Assembly: GCA_029561455.1 (NCBI GenBank)
Contig: JAKQIY010000064.1
Location: forward strand, 62,001-126,000
Length of the DNA: 64,000 bases
Reading direction: 5' to 3'
Source of the DNA: a bacterium
GTDB lineage: Bacteria > Zhuqueibacterota > Zhuqueibacteria > Residuimicrobiales > Krinioviventaceae
Of this stretch, positions 8,513 to 18,043 are shown piece after piece. A model generated the notes under the pieces. It was given only the letters and a program-made list of their open reading frames with translations. It was not told the DNA's origin and did no database searches. The translations under genes and the position numbers were made by a program. Each line of letters begins with the position of its first letter. The stretch's first letter is position 1.

Positions 8513-9379
8513 CTAAAATTTAAATGGTACTGGCGTGAAAGATATGAGAAAGATAATAAAAATTATATATCCAAGCAAGCGCCGATTTGCATCCAGGGGA
8601 GTAATAGAATCAAGCGGCTCGGGATGGTGGCGGCCAAACAATACTAACAACAGGAACAATAGCCCCCAACCCGGATATATCACCGTTAAAACAGCAAAAC
8701 CGGCTAAAAAAACCAGGGTCGCTTTTTTTGCTAAACGGCCAAACAGGCTGTAAAAAATATGCCCGCCATCCAACTGGCCGATTGGGATCAAATTGAGAGC
8801 GGTAACAAACAAGCCCACCCACCCGGCATAAGCTAACGGATGCAATGAAACATCAAATCCGGATGGCACGTGACCGATTGATATATACGCAATATATTTG
8901 AACAGCAGCGATTCGCCGAGGAAGAATCCTTGTTGCTCTGCGCCGATTACCGGCACGATTTCGGAACGGGCAATGCCAAAATAGACGAGGGGCAATGCAA
9001 CCATAAATCCCGATAGCGGCCCGGCAGCGCCAATATCGAATAAGGCTTTTTTACCTGGTATATGTTCCTTGATCTGGATAAATGCGCCCATTGTGCCGAA
9101 CGGATTGAGAAACGGGAACGGGATGAAAAAAGGCAGAGTGGCTCTCACGCCATATTTGCGGCACATCAAATAATGCCCCATTTCATGCGCCGTTAAAAAA
9201 ATCATTATGGCAACAGAATACCATGCCCCCAGCATCAGCCAGGTGGACGCAAAGGTGAGGATAAATAACGCCAGGTTGATGAGCGGCTTATTATCGGGCA
9301 ACGGTTTGATCTGCCACCGGAACCGGTTCTTCAGCAAGGCAAACCTGGAGGGAGTATATTTTTGATAATAATCGCTCAT
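8513..9379 (-). CDS. Site-2-protease family (M50) intramembrane zinc protease
   Basis: A 288-residue polytopic membrane protein with the zinc-protease motif HEMGH at 65-69 (ligands His65 and His69, catalytic Glu66) inside a membrane helix, and NLIPIGQLDGGH at about 196-207, whose Asp204 supplies the third zinc ligand. FPFLNPFGTMGAF and GPLSGF are also typical of the group. Such enzymes cleave substrates within the membrane, often anti-sigma factors or signal remnants; the substrate here is not known. No PDZ domain is present, unlike RseP. It lies 9 bases after the SAM hydrolase gene. Confidence 0.88.
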   Translation of the reverse strand: MSDYYQKYTPSRFALLKNRFRWQIKPLPDNKPLINLALFILTFASTWLMLGAWYSVAIMIFLTAHEMGHYLMCRKYGVRATLPFFIPFPFLNPFGTMGAFIQIKEHIPGKKALFDIGAAGPLSGFMVALPLVYFGIARSEIVPVIGAEQQGFFLGESLLFKYIAYISIGHVPSGFDVSLHPLAYAGWVGLFVTALNLIPIGQLDGGHIFYSLFGRLAKKATLVFLAGFAVLTVIYPGWGLLFLLLVLFGRHHPEPLDSITPLDANRRLLGYIIFIIFLISFTPVPFKF

Positions 9380-9388
9380 ACCTATTGC

Positions 9389-10165
9389 CTATTCCGTAAA
9401 GTAAATATCGATTGCCGCGCCAATGCCATAGTGCAATATCTCATTGGCATTTTGACCATCTAGCGCAATTTCCAGAAACCCATGACTGCCGATAAGCGCC
9501 ACCGGGCCGTTATCATTGTTCCGGTAGTTGCTGCTTAACCGGGCAATCGTATGCCGCGGTAAAACAATACCGGTAATATTTTTGTCCCTTAAATTACCGG
9601 CAGGAATGTTACTGACCAGGTTGCCGAACCGGTCAATATAAATAATTTCCCCGGAAATTCGTTTACCCTCAAGCCGTAAAACCGGTATAACGCCGTGTTC
9701 AAAGGTTGTACATGGTTTACCCATACGAGCGATTGGAACACCAAGAGATAAATGAGCGGCGACCGGCGCAAACAGATCGCGGCCATGAAAGGTATTGCTC
9801 AACGGGGTTTTAAAGAACTGCGGCTCGGTCAGTTCCATAACAAAGGCATCAGGGTGAGCGGACAGGATCCATTTCAATATACCATTATCCGGCGCTACGA
9901 AATAATGTGAATTCGCCCGTACAGCTAACGGTTTGCGCGTTGTGCCGACTCCCGGATCGATGACCGCAACATGGATCGTGTCCGGTGGAAAACAGGAATA
10001 CGCCGACGCCAGCACAAAAGCCCCGGCATTAATATCTCCGGGAGCGATCTCATGGGCAATATCTATGATATGTACGTGTGGATTTAAAGACAGGATCACT
10101 CCCTTGAGTGCGCCGACAAAGCCGTCACGGGCGCCGAAATCCGACAGTAAGGTAATTATCGACAT
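9389..10165 (-). CDS. SAM hydroxide adenosyltransferase family protein (DUF62)
   Basis: A 258-residue member of the fluorinase/chlorinase superfamily, in the branch that hydrolyses S-adenosylmethionine to adenosine and methionine. Family marks are LLSDFGARDGFVGALKG at the N-terminus, VIDPGVGT, FVAPDNGIL, FHGRDLFAP and, in the C-terminal beta-barrel, DRFGNLVSN. The length is typical. Physiological role in most bacteria is unclear. It is tightly packed (11 bases after the deoxynucleoside kinase, 9 before the M50 protease), so it is in an operon with both. Confidence 0.9.
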   Translation of the reverse strand: MSIITLLSDFGARDGFVGALKGVILSLNPHVHIIDIAHEIAPGDINAGAFVLASAYSCFPPDTIHVAVIDPGVGTTRKPLAVRANSHYFVAPDNGILKWILSAHPDAFVMELTEPQFFKTPLSNTFHGRDLFAPVAAHLSLGVPIARMGKPCTTFEHGVIPVLRLEGKRISGEIIYIDRFGNLVSNIPAGNLRDKNITGIVLPRHTIARLSSNYRNNDNGPVALIGSHGFLEIALDGQNANEILHYGIGAAIDIYFTE

Positions 10166-10176
10166 AGGGAGTCAGT

Positions 10177-10845
10177 TCAACTTTTTTCGTACAAGTCAAT
10201 TTGTTCCTGCACGCGGGCATAGACATCATAAATAAGTTCCGGGCGTTTATCCAGATCAAGCTGGTCGGCGTCAATGGTCAGCACTTTGAATTCATTACGC
10301 AGCGAGGCTATCCAGCGCTCGTATGCATCATGCAATTCAAACAGGTATTCGCTGGTAATTTTCTGCTCAAAATCCCGTCCGCGTTTGCGTATACGGGAGA
10401 TCAGAGTCCACACCGAAGCCCTGAGATAGATGATCAGATCCGGTTTGCGCAGGTAATCGGCAATTTCATAGAACAATTGCCGGTAGGTATTATAGTCATC
10501 ATTCGACAGGTATCCCTGTTTGTTTAAAATATACGCAAATACTTCAACATCCTCGTATATGGAGCGATCCTGAACGCAGGGCCGTTCACAATTGATAATT
10601 TTCCGTTGTTCAATAAAACGCTGCGTCATAAAATAGATTTGCAGGTTGAAACTCCAGCGGTTCATGTCCCGGTAAAAATCTTCAAGATAAGGATTATGAA
10701 TTGTGCTCTCGTAAAAAGCGTTGAACTGGAAATAATCGGCAATTTTTTCCGCCAGGGTGGTTTTACCGGCGCCGATATTGCCGGCTACAACAATATAAAC
10801 AGGCGGTTTAAAAGGAAGTATTGTTTTGCTGCCGTTATTTATCAT
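10177..10845 (-). CDS. Deoxynucleoside kinase
   Basis: A 222-residue kinase of the dNK/dGK/dAK family. The P-loop GNIGAGKT is at 22-29, DRSIYED carries the conserved Asp-Arg-Ser near the substrate, and IRKRGRDFEQ provides the arginine-rich lid. It phosphorylates a deoxynucleoside (most likely dA or dG, judging from bacterial relatives) to the 5'-monophosphate for nucleotide salvage. Base preference cannot be settled by eye. It begins 37 bases after the TPR lipoprotein gene and is probably co-transcribed with it. Confidence 0.88.
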   Translation of the reverse strand: MINNGSKTILPFKPPVYIVVAGNIGAGKTTLAEKIADYFQFNAFYESTIHNPYLEDFYRDMNRWSFNLQIYFMTQRFIEQRKIINCERPCVQDRSIYEDVEVFAYILNKQGYLSNDDYNTYRQLFYEIADYLRKPDLIIYLRASVWTLISRIRKRGRDFEQKITSEYLFELHDAYERWIASLRNEFKVLTIDADQLDLDKRPELIYDVYARVQEQIDLYEKS

Positions 10846-10882
10846 ACAATTCCATAGTTAATAATAAATAATATAATAGCTG

Positions 10883-13444
10883 CTAATGTACGGAACATGC
10901 CAGGGTTTGCGCAGCCGGAGAAAAAGTTATATCCGGGAATCCATAGCCTTTTTCATCGGTAAGCCGGAAATAGAATCCCATATCACCGATGCGGTTATAA
11001 CATTTAACCAGGATATAATTCATGCCGGTATTGAGGTTGACTGAAGTAATGATCCGGTCCAGCAATGCCGGTTCATACTCATTACGGGTCAGGATAAGGT
11101 GGCCGTTGAGCCACATCTTAACCGGCCCGGCAGGCCCCAGTCTGATCTGCGCAATTCTTGCCGACGGGACATTTACCGCTAACAAGCCGAAAACCGTGTT
11201 ATTGGGCCCAGCTTGGGTGATTTGCTGTAAATTAATATATCCGTCCGTCACCGCAGCTTTAACATCAGTAACGGTAGAAAGATCTTTGGTTTTGTTAAGT
11301 AAATCAATGACCGGCAGTTGTTCCGGCCAATACTGTTCATGGAGTCCTTTTTTAACCGCAAACGGGCCCCAAAACCGCCACTCGCTCTCAAGTGGAGCGC
11401 CGGTGAACCTGAAAATATCTGTAAAAGCCCGGTGGTTATTATCCAATAAATGTAAAAAAGCCAGGGCATAACTGCTGTTAATTTCAAAGTGTAAATTGTT
11501 TTCCTGGCGGGAATAGTCGATTATTGCCTGGATATCGCCGGGAGCGATCTCTTTTTGTTTTTGTGCTTGTTCCAGGGCTTTAAAATAATATTTCCAATAA
11601 TAAAGCCACGCTATATTATTCGTTTCACTGAATACGTTACTGTCATACAGTTCGTCGGGCATTTCAACCGGACTGCTATCCTGGCTTTTACCCAGAAAGT
11701 AGATGAGTTGTTTATAAGCAACAGCCGTTTGTAACAGGAACGGATCGCTTTTGCTGGCTAAAAACTGGTTCAGGTATTGTTCTGCCTTGTCAAGACAGTA
11801 ATCATACTGTAAACAAAGCGAAACGACTAAAAATAAATTATTATAATTAATTTGTAATGAATCGGCAATATTGGGGGTATTCTCAAACCAGTTATTCAAA
11901 CGTTGTTTATTAAGCGCCGGGTCATGATCCAGCAACATTAACACATACAGAGTGTACAATTTATCGGGATTTTCCCGGTAGAGTTTTTCCAGGATTTGAA
12001 TACTTTTACCAATATTGCCCGCAGTAAAATATGTTCGCGCCAGGAGATGCGATGCCGTAAATTTTTCATTCGGGGTATCGGCTTTTTTCAGAGCTTTATT
12101 GGCAATAGAGCGGGCTTTGCCGATTTTACCCTTGTCCAGGTTGACATTGACGAGATGAACAATTGCGGGATAAAATTCAGGATTTATATCCAGCGCTTTT
12201 TTATATTGAGCAATAGCTTCATCGAGCTGCCCCTGCTTTTGTAACACTTCGCCATAACTGTCATAAGGGTTAGGCTCATCGGGGGCCAGTTCGATATACT
12301 TTTGCAGATAATGCCAGGCATAATCGAGTTTACCGGTGGCGGCGCAGGCGTATCCGAGGTGATTATAAGCCAGCTTGTTTTTGGGATTAAGAGCGATGGT
12401 AATTTCAAATTCCTCGATCGCTTTATCCCAACTATTATTCTGCATAAAGTAATAATTTCCCAAATTAAAATGCGCATTATCGTCTTCGGGAAACATATTG
12501 GTCAATTGTTTATATATTTCAATAGCTTCATACAAACTGCCGGTCATAATGGCATGAGACGCCAAAATCTTGAGTCGTTCTTTGGGAGGCGATGATTCGG
12601 AATAATGGACAGCTTTATCCAGCAGTTCCACAGCTTCGCGGTTATTGCCGTTAGCGCCCTGAATAACCCCCAAATGATGCCAGGCGGATGCAAAGGTAGA
12701 GTCGATACCAACTGCCTTTTTAAATTCCACGGCAGCCTGGTCCAGGTACAATTTGCTTTCCAGTTCAACGCCCTGGGCATAATATTTATATGCTTCAACA
12801 GAACTGGTGGTAACATTGGCCAGATTCTTATTGATTTCCGGGGTGTTGCTGGAATTGATCTGAAAATGTTCGCGTAGTTTTCTGGAAAGTCTGTTTACCA
12901 TGGCAAATACATTTTCAAGCCCGCCTCCTGTTTCGCTCACCCTTTTTAATAAAAAGCCGTTGCGGGCATCGCGTAATTCAAGATCGATACGCAGGGAATC
13001 GTTTTTAATTAAATAACTGCCGCAAATAAACACTTCGGCGCCGATCTGTTGGGCCACAGCGCTGCCGGCAAGCGAATCCGCTAAAAGCTGACGGTTATAC
13101 CCCAGTTCCTGCATGGTTTCGGTAATTCTTGAGGTCGATTTAAGATTAAGCTGTCGCGACTGGGCAAGTTCGCCGCCGAGCATTTCTACAATACCGGATT
13201 CCAGCCAGTCCAGGCTGTTCATGCCGGTTTTATTGAGGAACTGGAAAATAGCCAGACTTTTTTTTTGGGCTGCCGCCACCTGGATTGTTGAAACTTTATC
13301 CTGCATTAAAACTGTTACCGGCTGGGAAGCGAGTTTGATACGGCGATCACTTTCCAGGTTGCACCCTGCAAGCAGCGCCAAAAGCACAACGGGGGAAAAA
13401 AACTGGCAGTATCTTTTTAAAAAAGTTTTGGTTGAATAAATCAT
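10883..13444 (-). CDS. TPR lipoprotein with FlgO/CsgG-like N-domain
   Basis: An 853-residue lipoprotein. LLALLAGC gives a signal peptidase II site with Cys28. Residues about 60-190 resemble the FlgO/CsgG/TolB-N type domain that builds ATP-independent envelope assemblies (KSLAIFQFLNKTG then VAQQIGAEVFICGSYL). At least six tetratricopeptide repeats follow in about 215-480. Residues about 740-840 look like a beta-sandwich (VKMWLNGHLIL, MNYILVKCYN) similar to carbohydrate-binding modules. Its start overlaps the stop of the HAMP/GAF phosphatase gene by 4 bases (ATGA), so both are translationally coupled. I infer an envelope scaffold or sensor feeding that phosphatase. Confidence 0.8.
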   Translation of the reverse strand: MIYSTKTFLKRYCQFFSPVVLLALLAGCNLESDRRIKLASQPVTVLMQDKVSTIQVAAAQKKSLAIFQFLNKTGMNSLDWLESGIVEMLGGELAQSRQLNLKSTSRITETMQELGYNRQLLADSLAGSAVAQQIGAEVFICGSYLIKNDSLRIDLELRDARNGFLLKRVSETGGGLENVFAMVNRLSRKLREHFQINSSNTPEINKNLANVTTSSVEAYKYYAQGVELESKLYLDQAAVEFKKAVGIDSTFASAWHHLGVIQGANGNNREAVELLDKAVHYSESSPPKERLKILASHAIMTGSLYEAIEIYKQLTNMFPEDDNAHFNLGNYYFMQNNSWDKAIEEFEITIALNPKNKLAYNHLGYACAATGKLDYAWHYLQKYIELAPDEPNPYDSYGEVLQKQGQLDEAIAQYKKALDINPEFYPAIVHLVNVNLDKGKIGKARSIANKALKKADTPNEKFTASHLLARTYFTAGNIGKSIQILEKLYRENPDKLYTLYVLMLLDHDPALNKQRLNNWFENTPNIADSLQINYNNLFLVVSLCLQYDYCLDKAEQYLNQFLASKSDPFLLQTAVAYKQLIYFLGKSQDSSPVEMPDELYDSNVFSETNNIAWLYYWKYYFKALEQAQKQKEIAPGDIQAIIDYSRQENNLHFEINSSYALAFLHLLDNNHRAFTDIFRFTGAPLESEWRFWGPFAVKKGLHEQYWPEQLPVIDLLNKTKDLSTVTDVKAAVTDGYINLQQITQAGPNNTVFGLLAVNVPSARIAQIRLGPAGPVKMWLNGHLILTRNEYEPALLDRIITSVNLNTGMNYILVKCYNRIGDMGFYFRLTDEKGYGFPDITFSPAAQTLACSVH

Positions 13445-15423
13445 AAAGACCTGACTAGAATCATGGTAATATCATCATGTTGCTGGTTGCCGGCTTTGAA
13501 CGCATCAATTTCCATTAATATCCGGTTCTGCAATTGCCTGGCGCTTGAATCACTATCCGCACTGATCAGATCGATGAATCGCTCTTCCGTAAACTCGGTT
13601 AATTGTGCATTCATGGCATCCGGAACACCATCGGTATAAAGCACCAGGGTATCGCCTGGGTTTAATGTAACAATTTTTTCTTCCAAATGCATCTCAAAAT
13701 TTGCTTCATCGGTTAAACCCAGGGCAATACCGGAAGGTATATACATTTCAATATTATCTTTTGTTCCGTTTCTTTTAATGATTAATGCATTATGACCCGC
13801 GCGCACAAAATTAAAACTACGGTTTTGCAAATCCAGGACTCCATACAGCATGGTAGCATATATTCTTTTATCCAGCGACTGTCCCAATTGTCGGTTAATT
13901 ATGCTCAACAGCTTCTTGGGTGAAGAAACAGTACACGCCAGCGAGGTCATCATGCCTTTCAATTCTGCCATATAAAAAGCCGCCGAAGTGCCCTTGCCTG
14001 AAACATCGGCGATTGCCAGACCGAGGTGGCTCCGGTCGATATAAAAATAATCAAAATAATCGCCGCCCACCTCTTCTGCCGGCAGACAGATACCCGATAT
14101 ATCAAAACCGGCAATTTGCGGATCGCTTTGCGGTAATAAACGCTTTTGTACATTGCGGGCTATATCAAGTTCCTGTTTCAGGCGTTCTTTTTCCGTTAAC
14201 TCTTGAAGCAGAAAAGCATTTTCCACCGCCATTGCCGCTTGTGTTCCCAGGGTGATAAGAAAATTTATTTCCTCGTTGCCGAATTCACTTTTTTCACGTT
14301 CGGGCGCCAGCAGAATAAAGCCTAGTAATTTACTTTTTCTCACCAGTGGGATCACATATTCAAGTGTTTTTATTTGCAAAGCTGCGCTAATATTTTGTAA
14401 CAATTGTATGCATTCCTCCTCCTGCAACTGGATAGGAGAAAATGGCGCATCATAAAAAAGCATACGTTGTATACAGGACGCATCGACTGTAAATTCATCG
14501 TTACTGAAAAAAGACTGCGGATAACCGCCGGCCACCCAGGCTTTGGCCCCGGCATCATTTTGGTTCACAACCAACAGAACACCATACCTGGCAGAAATGG
14601 CTGTTACTATCTTTTCCGTTACCAGTTGAGTGATATTTTCGAACTTCCAGGTAAAGCCCAGTTCGCGGCTGAAATTTTCGATGATACTTTTTTCACGTAA
14701 CCGGGTAGTCATATAATTAAAAGACGTTGCCAGAGTTCCAATCTCATCCCTGCTTCCAATAGTCACCAGTTGGTCTAGGTCGCCGTTGGAAACCGCAACC
14801 AGGGCATTGGATAGTGTATTGAGAGGCCGGGTTATCCTCAAACCGATAAATATTGAGGCCAGAACTCCCACCAGCAAAAACAGGAGCAACAGGTAAAGAT
14901 TGATAAAAATTTGCCGGCGAAATTTATTATTAAAATCAATCAGGGAGAAACCCACATCAACGGCGCCAAGCATTTCCCGGCCCAATTGAATTTGCACGGA
15001 AAAATGATCAAAATCCTGGCGACTCTCATCGGCAATCTGACCCTGTGAGAGGGATTCAACGATCTGGATCTGTTCGGCGCGGTTGAGAATGCCGCTATCG
15101 GCAAGATCGAGCCATTGGTAATTGATCCCGAAGGCGGCAAGCGTTTGTTTTTCATCAAAAATTGCAATATAAACCAGGTCGTGTCCAATGTCGGATGCTA
15201 TAATATTATCGATCCAGTCCTGGTACACATACCAGCCTTCGGTCTCCGCCAGGCGGATAGAGGCAATTTGTTTGGCTATTCGACCCATATTCTCGCGCAA
15301 CGCAATATGTTCGGACCGTAATTGGCGGATGGTAAAAAAATAAAAAACTAACAGCATGATGACAAAAATAATGCTGACGATCGCTACCGATAACTTTATC
15401 CAAATTTTATTGAGTCGTTGCAT
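13441..15423 (-). CDS. Membrane RsbU-type phosphatase, HAMP-GAF-SpoIIE
   Basis: A 660-residue transmembrane phosphatase: membrane helix at 10-32, extracytoplasmic sensor about 33-170, second helix about 172-196, HAMP about 197-248, GAF about 255-410, and a C-terminal SpoIIE/PP2C domain about 440-658. Metal-binding and catalytic motifs are intact: EEVGGDYFD, ADVSGKGTSAA, RAGHNAL, YTDGVPDAMN and HDDITMI. RsbU-type enzymes dephosphorylate an RsbV antagonist, which then captures the RsbW kinase. The sensor sits outside, so an envelope signal is likely. Its 3' end overlaps the TPR lipoprotein gene (ATGA). It is one of five such phosphatases within 12 kb. Confidence 0.92.
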   Translation of the reverse strand: MQRLNKIWIKLSVAIVSIIFVIMLLVFYFFTIRQLRSEHIALRENMGRIAKQIASIRLAETEGWYVYQDWIDNIIASDIGHDLVYIAIFDEKQTLAAFGINYQWLDLADSGILNRAEQIQIVESLSQGQIADESRQDFDHFSVQIQLGREMLGAVDVGFSLIDFNNKFRRQIFINLYLLLLFLLVGVLASIFIGLRITRPLNTLSNALVAVSNGDLDQLVTIGSRDEIGTLATSFNYMTTRLREKSIIENFSRELGFTWKFENITQLVTEKIVTAISARYGVLLVVNQNDAGAKAWVAGGYPQSFFSNDEFTVDASCIQRMLFYDAPFSPIQLQEEECIQLLQNISAALQIKTLEYVIPLVRKSKLLGFILLAPEREKSEFGNEEINFLITLGTQAAMAVENAFLLQELTEKERLKQELDIARNVQKRLLPQSDPQIAGFDISGICLPAEEVGGDYFDYFYIDRSHLGLAIADVSGKGTSAAFYMAELKGMMTSLACTVSSPKKLLSIINRQLGQSLDKRIYATMLYGVLDLQNRSFNFVRAGHNALIIKRNGTKDNIEMYIPSGIALGLTDEANFEMHLEEKIVTLNPGDTLVLYTDGVPDAMNAQLTEFTEERFIDLISADSDSSARQLQNRILMEIDAFKAGNQQHDDITMILVRSL

Positions 15424-15447
15424 CGAGTTTATTCTGCCGGTTTAATG

Positions 15448-16842
15448 CTATTCAACCTCGTTTACCACAACATCGCATTGTTTATTTTTTTCGACAATTT
15501 TATGCACAAAATCCTGACATTGCTGATAACCAAAACGCCGGCTCCAGATGGGAAAAACCGAAGTATTGGTCATCAACAGATCGTCATCCGGACTCCAGTA
15601 ACCCATGTCGATTGCGCGCTGCCATTCGCTTGTATGAGGAATGGGCGAAAACGACGCCAGGTTGACCCGTGCGCCCAGATCGAGCACATAATTTACACTA
15701 TCAAGCGCTTCGGCCGGCTCCTGATCAGGCAAACCCATCAACACATAAACACCTATTGTATGCCGCTTATAGCCGGCTTGTTCCAGGTTTTCGATGGCAG
15801 TTTTCAACTCCTGGCACGTTACTTTGGCAGACATAGACTTTTGCCGGGTCGGATTGATTGTCTCAAAACTCAGTTTTACAGTGATCCCCCCGGCCTGGTA
15901 GAAAAGATCGGCAAATTCGGCATCGACAAAGCGCGGCTGCATTCCATTGGCGGCATGCAGGCAGACAGGCAGTTTTTGCTTTATTACCCCCCGTAATAAT
16001 GGTTTAATATAATCATCGGCCTTGTGCAGCAAGGCATCATCAAAAAAGGCAAAATGTTGTACCTGTCGGGTATTATGCCAGTGCGCGATTTCATGCAAAA
16101 CATGCTCTGCCGAACGCCTGGTATATTCCGGCGCGAGTACCCGCGAGGCGCAAAAGCTGCAATGATTCGGGCAGCCGCGCGAAGTGATTATAGCTACTGA
16201 CCGTAAATCGGGGTACAGATCATATAACGGCCGCGGAAATGCGCCGTCCGGTAAATGCCGTTGTTGCGGTGGATTCGCCCCGGTTACGGCTGCAACCAGA
16301 TCTACGATATGATGTTCTCCGGCGCCGGTAAACAGATGGTCGGGGCCAATATGTTTTTGCGCATGTTCAGGGCATAATGAAGCATAAATACCGCCCAATA
16401 TGAGCGGCGTATCCGGGAAATATTCCCGTAACAGTTTTGCCGCATCGCGCACAGCCGGATACCAATAGGTCATCGTCGAGGTTAGTAGTATTACATCGGG
16501 CTTTTCAGATAAATTGGCAAGTAACTTTTCAACAATATGCGCCGGCATGCCATAACGGCAATATTTGCGGGGAATATGACTGTAAACCTCCGGTTTTGGA
16601 ATCTGTTCACGGATAAACTTGCCGGTGCCGTTGGCTTTAATTTTAGCTGGGGGATGGTCCGGTAAATTTTGCAAGGCAGGATGAAAACGATCAAGGCAAT
16701 CGATCAATTCAATATGCAAGCCAGATTGTTTCAATACAGCAGCTAATTGCAACAAGCCCAGCGGTTTGACCCAGAAATCATAAGCGGCAAAATCATAAAT
16801 CCAGGGATTAAAAAGTAGTATTTTTTTTCCGGTCAATTCCAT
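15448..16842 (-). CDS. B12-binding-type radical SAM protein
   Basis: A 464-residue enzyme with an N-terminal cobalamin-binding-like Rossmann domain (about 8-190; KILLFNPW, GGIYASLCPEH) and a radical SAM barrel whose cluster motif is CPNHCSFC with Cys224, Cys228 and Cys231. Relatives include methyltransferases, cyclases and enzymes of lipid or hopanoid modification, so the reaction cannot be named. The DxHxxG corrinoid motif is not evident, so the N-domain may not bind cobalamin. It sits between two phosphatase genes (10-base and 24-base gaps), embedded in the partner-switching operon, which is odd for an enzyme of this class. Confidence 0.85.
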   Translation of the reverse strand: MELTGKKILLFNPWIYDFAAYDFWVKPLGLLQLAAVLKQSGLHIELIDCLDRFHPALQNLPDHPPAKIKANGTGKFIREQIPKPEVYSHIPRKYCRYGMPAHIVEKLLANLSEKPDVILLTSTMTYWYPAVRDAAKLLREYFPDTPLILGGIYASLCPEHAQKHIGPDHLFTGAGEHHIVDLVAAVTGANPPQQRHLPDGAFPRPLYDLYPDLRSVAIITSRGCPNHCSFCASRVLAPEYTRRSAEHVLHEIAHWHNTRQVQHFAFFDDALLHKADDYIKPLLRGVIKQKLPVCLHAANGMQPRFVDAEFADLFYQAGGITVKLSFETINPTRQKSMSAKVTCQELKTAIENLEQAGYKRHTIGVYVLMGLPDQEPAEALDSVNYVLDLGARVNLASFSPIPHTSEWQRAIDMGYWSPDDDLLMTNTSVFPIWSRRFGYQQCQDFVHKIVEKNKQCDVVVNEVE

Positions 16843-16852
16843 GCGGACGTTT

Positions 16853-18022
16853 TCAGGTTAATTCCGTTAAAATAAGCAGAATATCGTCGCGCAGGTCGCC
16901 ATGACCAAAATTTCGTACTTGATTGATAATAGCGTGAGCGGCTTCGTCAACCGGGCTGCTCACCCCATCCAGCAGGGATTCTTTCAAGCCGTTAATACCA
17001 AAGGGGGTTTGGGTTTCGTTTTCGGTTTCGATAATGCCGTCGGTATATAAAAACAGGCGGTCGCGGCTATTATAATGATAAACATTCTGCACAAATTTAT
17101 CCTTATCGCTGCGGGAAAAACCGATAATGGGATTTTGCGGATCCAGGTGGATTAACTGCCGGCTGGTGGAATTGTACAACAGGGCCGCAGGATGGGCGCT
17201 GCCGGCATGATATATCGTTTTGTTATAATAATCAATTTTTATGGAATGTATGGTCAAAAACAAGCCGGTTTGGGCAAATGAATCGTAAAAAAAGGTGTTC
17301 AAATAATATAGCAATTCATCGGGGTTGATCCCGGCGCGCACCAGTTTGTTTATTTCACTGCATACCCGGTTGACCAGCAATGCCGCGGCAATGCCATGCC
17401 CGGTAACATCGATGATCGTCAAATAAAATTTACCGTTATTGTCGTCATAAATATCGGCAAAATCTCCGCCAATGCCAATCATCGGCAGGTATTCGACCGC
17501 CAGGGTAAAGTATTCATTACGGTAATTATTGGGCACCAGGCTGTTTTGCACGCGCTCAGCCAGGTTCAAATCTTTTTCAATCATGCGGTGAAATTCATCA
17601 ATCTTTTTTTGCTGTTCCTCTACCAGAATCTCCATGTTACGGCGTTCGAGGGCTTTACTCACCCGCACCAGAAATGCTTCATGATTGATTGGTTTGGATA
17701 AATATTCATAAGCGCCATCCTGCATGGCTTTAACGGCGCTGGCAATACTGCCGAATCCGGTGAGTATAATCACCTGGGTATATTTGTCTTTATCTTTAGC
17801 GGCTTTTAAAACTTCAAGTCCCCCGATTTCAAACATGTGCAAATCGGTAACAACAATATCATAATTTGTTGCAGCAATTTTTACCAAAGCCGCTTCGCCG
17901 CTGGCCGCGTCATCGACATGATATTTCTTGAGTTTGAGAATCTGGACAAATAACTTGCGGTTATAGCCGTCATCATCAACAACAAGAATTCGAGGTTTTT
18001 TACTGCCGGTGGTTGAATCCAT
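16853..18022 (-). CDS. Response regulator with SpoIIE phosphatase output
   Basis: A 389-residue soluble protein: receiver domain at about 10-125 (acidic pair in VVDDD, phospho-acceptor Asp60 in VVTDLHM, switch Thr in ILTGFG, conserved Lys in LSKPIN), a coiled linker at about 127-165, then a PP2C/SpoIIE domain. The phosphatase motifs are present but diverged from the four neighbours: GIGGDFADI, IDVTGHGIAAA, AGSAHPAA, YTDGIIETEN and RDDILLI. Like RssB- and RsbU-type regulators, phosphorylation by a histidine kinase should switch RsbV dephosphorylation. No histidine kinase gene lies in the window. It begins 21 bases after the GAF-GAF phosphatase. Confidence 0.92.
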   Translation of the reverse strand: MDSTTGSKKPRILVVDDDGYNRKLFVQILKLKKYHVDDAASGEAALVKIAATNYDIVVTDLHMFEIGGLEVLKAAKDKDKYTQVIILTGFGSIASAVKAMQDGAYEYLSKPINHEAFLVRVSKALERRNMEILVEEQQKKIDEFHRMIEKDLNLAERVQNSLVPNNYRNEYFTLAVEYLPMIGIGGDFADIYDDNNGKFYLTIIDVTGHGIAAALLVNRVCSEINKLVRAGINPDELLYYLNTFFYDSFAQTGLFLTIHSIKIDYYNKTIYHAGSAHPAALLYNSTSRQLIHLDPQNPIIGFSRSDKDKFVQNVYHYNSRDRLFLYTDGIIETENETQTPFGINGLKESLLDGVSSPVDEAAHAIINQVRNFGHGDLRDDILLILTELT

Positions 18023-18043
18023 AAATTTTTGCGGTTTTCAATT

